This document shows, piece by piece, positions 1 to 4,496 of a DNA stretch of 5,018 nucleotides. The notes under the pieces were generated by a model. That model had not been told where the DNA came from and did not search any database. It saw nothing but the letters and a program-made list of their open reading frames with translations. Within the stretch, counting starts at the first letter, position 1; the number at the start of each line of letters is the position of its first letter. A program made the position numbers and the translations under genes. Source of the DNA: Micromonosporaceae bacterium (GTDB lineage Bacteria; Actinomycetota; Actinomycetes; Mycobacteriales; Micromonosporaceae); contig JAFMQQ010000283.1 in the NCBI GenBank assembly GCA_017354595.1, positions 1-5,018 on the forward strand, written 5' to 3'.

Positions 1-40
1 CCGCCGTCTCGGCCTGAGCGCCGCCGTCCCGGCCCGAGCG
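1..40. repeat. 20-bp tandem direct repeat
   Basis: Two adjacent 20-bp units (1-20 and 21-40) share the pattern CCGCCGTCYCGGCCYGAGCG and differ only by C/T at unit positions 9 and 15. They sit directly upstream of the probable promoter of the DUF3043 gene. A third partial unit is not obvious. They may be a binding array, the end of a longer repeat outside the window, or simple GC-rich drift. Confidence 0.6.
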
Positions 41-52
41 CCCCGCTCGGGC
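32..52. other. perfect 9-bp hairpin upstream of the DUF3043 gene
   Basis: The arms 32-40 and 44-52 are exact reverse complements (GCCCGAGCG / CGCTCGGGC) around a three-base CCC loop. No T tract follows, so a classical intrinsic terminator is not shown. It could end an upstream transcript in actinobacterial style or act as a regulator site, since it lies just upstream of the probable -10 at 79-84. The left arm overlaps the second tandem repeat unit. Confidence 0.45.
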
Positions 53-78
53 GCCTCGCCGCCGGTGCCCGGGCCGGC

Positions 79-84
79 TACTCT
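79..84 (+). promoter_or_regulatory. probable -10 element for a leaderless DUF3043 transcript
   Basis: TACTCT fits the actinobacterial TAnnnT -10 pattern and stands out in otherwise GC-dominated DNA. It ends six bases before the GTG at 91, the usual distance from a -10 to the transcription start, so the mRNA would begin on the start codon itself. No Shine-Dalgarno precedes 91 or 97, which agrees with a leaderless message. A good -35 is not visible near 56-61, which is common for such promoters. Confidence 0.5.
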
Positions 85-90
85 TCTCCC

Positions 91-780
91 GTGGCAATGT
101 TCCGTCGCAAGCCGGTCGACCTCGTTGAGGACACCCTCGCCGAGTCCGGCGAGACCGTGGTGCCCACCTCGCTCGACCCGCAGGACGCGCCGGAGGATGA
201 GGCCGCGCCGAGCGCGCGCCCCGGCCGGGTACCCGAGGATCAGGAACGGCGCTCCAAGGCCTACACGCCGAAGAAGGGCGAGGCGACGCCGAAGCGGGTG
301 GTCTCCCGCCGCCGGCCGGTGGCACCGCCCGCCGACCGCAAGGAGGCGTTGCGCCGGGCCCGGGCCCGGCAGCGGACCCAGCGCGAGGAGCAGCGCCAGG
401 GCATGATGGCCGGCGACGAGAAGTACCTGATGCTCCGCGATCGCGGTCCGATCCGCCGGCTCGCCCGGGACGTGGTCGACTCCCGGCGCAACGCGGCGAC
501 GTTCTTCTTCATCGGCCTGTTCGTGGTGCTGATCGGTTCCAACCGGACCTTCCCGGTGCCCGTCCAGGCCGGCGCCAACGCGCTGTTCGTGGTGCTGTTC
601 GCGGCGACCGTGATCGACAGCGTGCTGGTCGTCCGCAAGGTCCGGCGGCTGGCAGCGCAGCGCTTCCCCAACGAGACCACTGGGATGCGTTTCCTGGGCT
701 TCTACATCGTCATGCGCACCGTCAGCTTCCGCCGGATGCGGGTACCCAAGCCACAGGTCAAGGTCGGCGAGAAGGTTTAG
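91..780 (+). CDS. DUF3043 domain membrane protein
   Basis: This is a conserved actinobacterial membrane protein of unknown function; I recognise the family from its overall pattern. From GTG at 91 it is 229 residues. Residues 1 to about 115 are charged and probably disordered and cytoplasmic, including the lysine-rich KAYTPKKGEATPKR segment. The family signature follows: GMMAGDEKYLMLRDRGP, then IRRLARDVVDSRRN. Two hydrophobic helices are at about 135-150 and 164-181, joined by a short loop with NRTFPVPVQ. The C-terminal part is basic and ends in VPKPQVKVGEKV, which resembles known members. Start choice is open: GTG at 91 fits the -10 and a leaderless message, while ATG at 97 gives the MFRRK opening I associate with the family. 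The frame is also open to the left window edge, so a longer form is not formally excluded. No operon partner is evident: the next gene is 147 bp away with its own Shine-Dalgarno. Confidence 0.93.
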   Translation: MAMFRRKPVDLVEDTLAESGETVVPTSLDPQDAPEDEAAPSARPGRVPEDQERRSKAYTPKKGEATPKRVVSRRRPVAPPADRKEALRRARARQRTQREEQRQGMMAGDEKYLMLRDRGPIRRLARDVVDSRRNAATFFFIGLFVVLIGSNRTFPVPVQAGANALFVVLFAATVIDSVLVVRKVRRLAAQRFPNETTGMRFLGFYIVMRTVSFRRMRVPKPQVKVGEKV

Positions 781-783
781 CCG

Positions 784-829
784 GCCCAGCTCCGTACCCG
801 CCCGGCCGGCAACGGCGGCGCAGCTGGGC
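784..829 (+). terminator. possible stem-loop after the DUF3043 gene
   Basis: Eight-base arms 784-791 (GCCCAGCT) and 822-829 (AGCTGGGC) pair exactly, enclosing a 30-base loop that contains a further self-complementary CCGGCCGG at 802-809. The stem begins four bases after the stop codon. There is no T tract, so this is at best a GC-rich terminator without a uridine tail. Confidence 0.3.
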
Positions 830-927
830 GGTGCTGGCGACGGAACACTGCTGACTCCCCTGGCGGGCTGGAAGCCAATCGTGATCAACTACCTGCTGGG
901 CGCCCTGGTCCGCCGGAGGGAGACGTC
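830..927 (+). promoter_or_regulatory. leader of the beta-mannosidase gene with Shine-Dalgarno
   Basis: GGAGG at 915-919 lies eight bases before the ATG at 928 and fixes that start. Upstream, a relatively AT-richer patch (871-893) contains the palindrome TGATCA at 882-887 and is the likeliest promoter area. I could not find a convincing -35/-10 pair, nor a clear LacI- or ROK-type operator such as often controls glycosidase genes. Confidence 0.5.
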
Positions 928-3546
928 ATGCAGGTCAGCGGGGTCGAAGTTGTCGGTACGCGGATCGGGCTCGGCCCGGCCGAGCTGCCCACCGAGGGCT
1001 GGGTCCCGGCGGTGGTACCGGGCGGGGTGCACGAGTCACTGTTGCGGACCGGCCTGATCGAGGACCCGTACCAGGACCGCAACGAGAACCGGATCCGCTG
1101 GATCGAGGAGCGCGACTGGTGGTTCCGGGCAACCTTCGCCGGGCCGGGGCCGGTGGAAGCGGACCAGCGGGTGCGACTGGTCTTCCACGGGCTGGATACG
1201 GTCGCCGACATCTGGCTCAACGGCGAGCCACTCGGCCACCACGAGAACATGTTCCGCCCGGCCGCATTCGACCTGACCGGGCGGCTGGGCGGGCAGAACG
1301 AACTGCTGCTGCGCTTCTCGCCGCCACTGGCCGGATTGCGGATTCCGGAGCCGGTCGCGGAGTTCGGGCGCCGCCTGGCCAAGGCGTGGGCCGAACCCGG
1401 CGACGCCCAAGCCACCGACACCCCAGCCGGCGATACCCAGCCCGAGGCCGAGGGCGGCTCCGGCGAGGAGGGCAGCGAGTCCTCGCTGCCCGAGGCGCTG
1501 CCGTACGCCACCCAGCGGCGCAAGGCCACCTTCTCCTGGGGCTGGGACTTCGGGCCGCGGGTACCGTCGATCGGCATCTGGCAGCCGGTCGAGTTGGTGG
1601 TCGAGCAGGCCGCGGTGATCGCCTCCCACCATCTGCGCACCGACCGGATCGCAGACGGGGACGCCGTGCTGAGCCTGCTCGTCGAGGTGGACCGGTTCGC
1701 CACCGACGCCCCACTCACCGCGCGCGTGCGGCTCGTCTCGCCGGCCGGGCGTACGTCCACAGTGGACCTACCGGTCGAGGGCGGCGCGGCGCGCGGCAGC
1801 CTGACCGTCCCCGAGGCGAGGCTGTGGTGGACGCACGACCTGGGCGAGCCCGAGCTCTACGACGTCACGGTCACCCTGCTCGCCGGCGAACAGATGCTCG
1901 ACCAGATCACCGACCGGGTCGGGCTGCGTACCATCGCGCTGGACCGCGACCCCGACCCCGAGGGCGGCCGGTACTTCCGGTTCCTGCTCAACGGGGTGCC
2001 GATCTTCGCCCGCGGCGCCAACTGGATCCCCGCCGACATGCTCGTCGGATCCGTCCAGCCGCGGCGGCACCGGGCGCTGGTGGAGCTGGCCCGCGACGGC
2101 GGGATGAACATGCTGCGCGTCTGGGGCGGCGGGATCTACGAGAAGGACTCCTTCTACCAGGCCTGCGACGAGCTGGGTGTGCTCGTCTGGCACGACTTCA
2201 TGTTCGCCTGCACCGACTATCCAAGCGACGACCCGGCTCTGCTGGCGGAGGTGACGAAGGAGGCGGAGTACCAGGTCAAGCGGCTGCGCAACCGGGCGAG
2301 CATGGCGCTGTGGAGCGGCAACAACGAGGTGCAGATGATCCACGGCTTCGCCTTCGAGGGGTACCAGCCGGGGCCGTGGGGGTACGACTTCTTCTACCGG
2401 GTCCTGCCGGAGGCGGTCGAGGCGTACGGCGGCGGGGTGCCGTACTGGCCGGGCAGCCCGTGGGGCGAGGATCCGACCGAGGGGTGGCGCGCCTGCAACG
2501 GCGTGCTGGATGGTGACCGGCACGCGTGGGAGGTCTGGCACGGGGCGGACTTCGGCGCGGGTGGCGGACCGTACGCGAGCGTCGGACAGGCGCGGCACTA
2601 CCGCCGGTACGGCAACGACCGGGGCAAGTTCATCAGCGAGTTCGGGATCCACGCCTCGCCGGAGCGGTCCACTTTGGAGCGCTGGCTGCCGGCTGACGAG
2701 CTGTACGTGCACAGCCCGGCCTTCGACCACCACAACAAGGACAACCCGAAGGACAAGCACGACCCCGTGCTGGAGATAGTCACCGGGCTGCCGGCCGACA
2801 TCGAGCAGTATGTGGACTTCACCATGGTCTCGCAGGCCGAGGGGCTGAAGTTCGGGATCGAGCACTACCGGCGCCGCGCGCCGCACTGCAGTGGCACGCT
2901 GGTCTGGCAGTTCAACGATGCCTGGCCCGGCTTCAGCTGGTCCATTGTGGACTATGATCTGGTACCGAAGGCGGGCTACCACTACGTGGCACGCGCCTTC
3001 GCGCCGGTCATGGCGAGCCTCCGGCGGGCAGGTGACACCCTCGAACTCTGGGTGTCGAACAGCACCAGCACGGCCGTCCGGGACCAGGCCGTGGTCACGG
3101 TGGCGGGCTTCGACGGCCGGGCGGAGCTGCGCGAGGAGGTGACCGTCGCGCTCGGGCCGGGCGAGTCACGTCCACTGTGGACCCGGGACGGCCTCCCGCT
3201 GACCGCCGACCGGTACGCCTGGGTGGAGAGTCGGGGCCGGCTGTTCCCGGCCAACCGGCTCTTCTTCGCCGAGGTCAGGGAGGTCCCGTTCGGCCCCAGC
3301 GCGCTGGAGGTGACCGCCGAACCGGCCGGCCCGGGCGCGGCGCGGCTGAGCGTCACCGCGACCGGGTACGCCTACTTCGTGCACGCGCTGACCCCGGCGC
3401 CGGGAGTACGGTTCCGGGACAACTACTTCGACCTGCGTGACGGTGACACCGCGGTGATCGAGGTGACCGGCCTGCCGGAGGGCTTCGACCCGGCTCGATT
3501 GGAGGTGCGTGGTTACGCCGGCGCGGCCACCCACTCGGCGGCCTGA
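928..3546 (+). CDS. beta-mannosidase, glycoside hydrolase family 2
   Basis: The enzyme (EC 3.2.1.25) removes terminal non-reducing beta-D-mannose from manno-oligosaccharides and N-glycan cores with a retaining mechanism. At 872 residues it has the usual length. The N-terminal jelly-roll contains RDWWFRATF (from 62), HGLDTVADIWLNG (87-99) and WGWDFGPR (204-211). An Ig-like domain follows to about 320, then the TIM barrel with GANWIPADM (363-371), MNMLRVWGGGIYE (393-405) and HDFMFACTDYP (422-432). The acid/base is Glu467 in WSGNNE and the nucleophile is Glu571 in SEFG; WQFNDAWPGFSW (660-671) closes the barrel. Ig-like domains occupy about 690-872. No signal peptide is present, so it acts in the cytoplasm on imported sugars. 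ATG 928 has a good Shine-Dalgarno. Odd feature: an acidic Gly/Ser/Glu-rich insert at about 156-187. No transporter or regulator lies next to it here. The family is certain from the motifs; the physiological substrate is inferred. Confidence 0.97.
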   Translation: MQVSGVEVVGTRIGLGPAELPTEGWVPAVVPGGVHESLLRTGLIEDPYQDRNENRIRWIEERDWWFRATFAGPGPVEADQRVRLVFHGLDTVADIWLNGEPLGHHENMFRPAAFDLTGRLGGQNELLLRFSPPLAGLRIPEPVAEFGRRLAKAWAEPGDAQATDTPAGDTQPEAEGGSGEEGSESSLPEALPYATQRRKATFSWGWDFGPRVPSIGIWQPVELVVEQAAVIASHHLRTDRIADGDAVLSLLVEVDRFATDAPLTARVRLVSPAGRTSTVDLPVEGGAARGSLTVPEARLWWTHDLGEPELYDVTVTLLAGEQMLDQITDRVGLRTIALDRDPDPEGGRYFRFLLNGVPIFARGANWIPADMLVGSVQPRRHRALVELARDGGMNMLRVWGGGIYEKDSFYQACDELGVLVWHDFMFACTDYPSDDPALLAEVTKEAEYQVKRLRNRASMALWSGNNEVQMIHGFAFEGYQPGPWGYDFFYRVLPEAVEAYGGGVPYWPGSPWGEDPTEGWRACNGVLDGDRHAWEVWHGADFGAGGGPYASVGQARHYRRYGNDRGKFISEFGIHASPERSTLERWLPADELYVHSPAFDHHNKDNPKDKHDPVLEIVTGLPADIEQYVDFTMVSQAEGLKFGIEHYRRRAPHCSGTLVWQFNDAWPGFSWSIVDYDLVPKAGYHYVARAFAPVMASLRRAGDTLELWVSNSTSTAVRDQAVVTVAGFDGRAELREEVTVALGPGESRPLWTRDGLPLTADRYAWVESRGRLFPANRLFFAEVREVPFGPSALEVTAEPAGPGAARLSVTATGYAYFVHALTPAPGVRFRDNYFDLRDGDTAVIEVTGLPEGFDPARLEVRGYAGAATHSAA
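1393..1488 (+). other. acidic low-complexity insert inside the beta-mannosidase
   Basis: Codons 156-187 encode a Gly/Ser/Glu/Asp/Thr-rich stretch, including EAEGGSGEEGSESS, between the N-terminal jelly-roll strands and the conserved WGWDFGPR motif. Family members usually reach that motif through a shorter, more ordered segment. Reading frame and codon bias are kept, so this looks like a disordered surface loop expanded in this lineage, not an assembly error. Confidence 0.6.
1755..1767. repeat. 13-bp palindrome copy 1 (exact)
   Basis: GTCCACAGTGGAC is an exact match to GTCCACWGTGGAC. It lies in the mannosidase gene and reads Ser-Thr-Val-Asp (TCC ACA GTG GAC), using the uncommon Thr codon ACA. 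Its left half resembles the Streptomyces DnaA box core GTCCACA. Confidence 0.7.
2667..2679. repeat. 13-bp palindrome copy 2 (two mismatches)
   Basis: GTCCACTTTGGAG differs from GTCCACWGTGGAC at positions 8 and 13. It reads Ser-Thr-Leu-Glu in the mannosidase frame, using the uncommon codons ACT and TTG. Confidence 0.5.
2940..2952. repeat. 13-bp palindrome copy 3 (one mismatch)
   Basis: GTCCATTGTGGAC differs from GTCCACWGTGGAC only at position 6. It reads Ser-Ile-Val-Asp in the mannosidase frame with the uncommon codon ATT, at the end of the conserved FSWSIVDY segment. Confidence 0.55.
3170..3182. repeat. 13-bp palindrome copy 4 (exact)
   Basis: GTCCACTGTGGAC is an exact match to GTCCACWGTGGAC. 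Unlike the other copies it sits in a different codon phase (CGT CCA CTG TGG ACC, Arg-Pro-Leu-Trp-Thr), so the conserved peptide pattern of the other copies cannot explain it. Confidence 0.7.
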
Positions 3547-3554
3547 CCGGTCAG
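3543..3554. other. 12-bp palindrome containing both convergent stop codons
   Basis: CTGACCGGTCAG is perfectly self-complementary. It holds the plus-strand TGA of the mannosidase (3544-3546) and, on the minus strand, the TGA of the lipoprotein gene (3553-3551), with four bases CCGG between. With no loop and no T tract it is not a convincing terminator hairpin. Confidence 0.6.
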
Positions 3555-4090
3555 CCCCTGGTTGCCCGGACGAGGGTGACGAAGGTGAGCCGGCCGGTGG
3601 TCGCGCCACCGTTGGCCACCGTGCCGGTCACCTCCCAGCAGCCCACGGTCGGGAAGTCCACTCCGGACGCCTGGAAGCCGATGCCGCCGTACCCGGCCGG
3701 GATGTCGGCGCGCAGGGCCGGTGCCGGGCCGTCCAGCCGGCGGCCGGTGATCTGCAGCCGGCCGGGAACCACCCGGTACCAGAGCAACTTCCAGCTCACC
3801 GAGGCGTCCGGCTGGACAAACCGCGGATCGTCGATCACGCCACCCGGGCCCAGCCCGGCGACCCACAGCCATTCGTTGCCGTACGCGCCACCGGCGCTCC
3901 AGGGCGTGTCGGAGGCGGCGCCGGCGACGACCCCGGGCCGGGTGACCGGGCAGACGGCGGCACTGCTCGACGGCGCCGGCACCCGAGGGGGCGCGTCCAG
4001 CCGAGGTGGCACTGTGGCGTCCGGCCCACCGGTGCACCCGGCGAGGACGGCGGCGGAACAGATCGCCAGGATGCGGTACCCGATCCTCAT
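3551..4090 (-). CDS. secreted lipoprotein of a conserved actinobacterial family, function unknown
   Basis: The 179-residue product starts MRIGYRILAICSAAVLAGC: a short positive N-terminus, a hydrophobic core and the lipobox LAGC with Cys19 as lipid anchor. It should therefore be exported and held on the outer face of the membrane. Residues 20-45 form a Pro/Ser linker. The globular part begins at CPVT (Cys47) and contains GNEWLWVAGLGPGGVI (71-86), a LLWYR segment (102-106), GRLQITGRRLDGPAPALRA (110-128), IPAGYGGIGFQASGVDFPTV (130-149) and GCWEVTG (150-156). Cys47 and Cys151 are the only non-signal cysteines after the anchor and could form a disulfide. I recognise the GNEWLWV and GCWEVTG pattern as a recurrent actinobacterial hypothetical lipoprotein but know no function for it. 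ATG 4090 is chosen by the signal peptide; the Shine-Dalgarno is weak, and the stop of the upstream 38-codon ORF is only 6 bases away, suggesting coupled translation. It converges on the mannosidase with a 4-bp gap. Confidence 0.88.
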   Translation of the reverse strand: MRIGYRILAICSAAVLAGCTGGPDATVPPRLDAPPRVPAPSSSAAVCPVTRPGVVAGAASDTPWSAGGAYGNEWLWVAGLGPGGVIDDPRFVQPDASVSWKLLWYRVVPGRLQITGRRLDGPAPALRADIPAGYGGIGFQASGVDFPTVGCWEVTGTVANGGATTGRLTFVTLVRATRG

Positions 4091-4096
4091 GCCTGT

Positions 4097-4213
4097 TCAG
4101 ACACCGCGGGCCGGTCGCTGGTTCCGGCGTACAGCCGGGCGACCACGGTACCGGCAGGCGAAGCAGACCAGCACCGCCAGTACCAAGGCGAGTGCGAAGA
4201 GTGGGTAGGTCAT
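4097..4213 (-). CDS. 38-residue single-span membrane ORF, hypothetical
   Basis: The ORF encodes MTYPLFALALVLAVLVCFAC followed by a basic tail of 18 residues (RYRGRP, then AVRRNQRP and ARGV). That is one transmembrane helix at about residues 4-20 with an Arg-rich, presumably cytoplasmic C-terminus. Its stop lies 6 bases before the lipoprotein ATG, so the two could be co-transcribed and translationally coupled. Third positions are mostly G/C. The Shine-Dalgarno before 4213 is poor, and the frame stays open upstream through the permease remnant, with other possible starts at 4243 (ATG) and 4411 (GTG, preceded by GGAAGG). It may be a real small protein, or the surviving C-terminal helix of the same decayed permease joined to its N-terminus by an internal deletion. 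Confidence 0.45.
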   Translation of the reverse strand: MTYPLFALALVLAVLVCFACRYRGRPAVRRNQRPARGV

Positions 4214-4217
4214 CGGG

Positions 4218-4360
4218 TGCCGCCGCAACCGCGAGCAGCACATAGCCGTTGAGAAGCCAAAGACCGAGTCGGTGCAGACGGCCGCGGCGGTCGCCCGGCG
4301 GTAGCTGGAGTACCGCCGGAATCCAGCACTAAACAGCGCGGCGAAAGTCCGATATGGTAC
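4218..4360 (-). pseudogene. N-terminal remnant of an ABC-2 type transporter permease, frameshifted
   Basis: Read on the minus strand from about 4360, one frame gives TFAALFSAGFRRYSSYRR, then ATAAAVCTDSVFGF. This matches the typical opening of actinobacterial ABC-2 permeases, of the form LALxRAGFRRYxTYRxAT followed by xxxxTNxVFGF. After VFGF that frame turns into unrelated sequence, but shifting one base at 4253 gives LNGYVLLAVAAA, exactly the kind of helix that should follow VFGF. Inserting one C into TTCTC would restore the frame. Nothing permease-like continues past about 4218, and no ABC ATPase gene lies upstream in the visible part, so most of the transporter is gone. The similarity is recalled from family knowledge and is not a search result. 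A sequencing error could explain the frameshift but not the missing remainder. Confidence 0.6.
4330..4358 (+). promoter_or_regulatory. candidate promoter for the right-edge gene
   Basis: TAAACA (4330-4335) and TATGGT (4353-4358) are separated by 17 bases and resemble -35 and -10 boxes facing the gene that starts at 4497. This would give a 5' leader of about 130 bases. The site lies over the permease remnant on the other strand. A second possible -10, TACCTT, is at 4417-4422 but has no -35 partner. Confidence 0.3.
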
Positions 4361-4496
4361 GGGAGGTCGCAGCCATAGTGGTTGGGCTGAGGTGGCGGTG
4401 CCAAGGTCCACCCCGTTACCTTCCTTTCCCATCGGACCGAGCCAGCCACCGGCAACCATCGATGGCCGGCACGCTGGAAGTGCGAGGTGACCCGCG
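4361..4496 (+). promoter_or_regulatory. leader of the right-edge gene with Shine-Dalgarno
   Basis: GAGGTGA (4484-4490) is a near-perfect Shine-Dalgarno, six bases before the ATG at 4497. Its last three bases are an in-frame TGA, so no upstream start is possible for that gene. The rest of this stretch contains a pyrimidine tract (4419-4430) and a short 5-bp inverted repeat GGTGG/CCACC (4391-4395 and 4408-4412). I see no riboswitch, tRNA or known leader motif. Confidence 0.6.

Noticed and set aside
882..887. TGATCA in the mannosidase leader as a possible operator
   Set aside because: Symmetry does not extend beyond six bases and no second half-site is nearby.
885..1760. Long minus-strand open frame under the mannosidase N-terminal region
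   Set aside because: Its translation is Ser/Arg/Pro-rich without any family pattern, and it lies opposite conserved GH2 motifs. It is a typical GC-rich shadow frame.
2883..2892. 10-bp palindrome CACTGCAGTG within the mannosidase
   Set aside because: A single short copy inside conserved coding sequence, unrelated in sequence to the repeated 13-bp palindrome.
1768..2982. 404-codon minus-strand open frame opposite the mannosidase catalytic domain
   Set aside because: Val/Arg/Pro-rich antisense of conserved catalytic motifs, with no credible start site or domain. It is a shadow.
3513..4241. 242-codon minus-strand frame overlapping the lipoprotein in another phase
   Set aside because: Only its first dozen residues (LLAVAAA) have meaning, as part of the permease remnant. 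The remainder is an out-of-frame reading of the small ORF and lipoprotein gene.
3509..4252. Long plus-strand open frames opposite the lipoprotein gene
   Set aside because: The minus strand encodes a full lipobox protein with conserved motifs; the plus frames give no recognisable protein.
4295..4319. Perfect 9-bp inverted repeat CCGGCGGTA / TACCGCCGG with a 7-base spacer, looking like a regulator operator or hairpin
   Set aside because: It is explained by the permease remnant on the minus strand: the codons for Arg-Arg-Tyr-Ser-Ser-Tyr-Arg-Arg (RRYSSYRR) produce this palindrome by themselves. An operator role is not needed.
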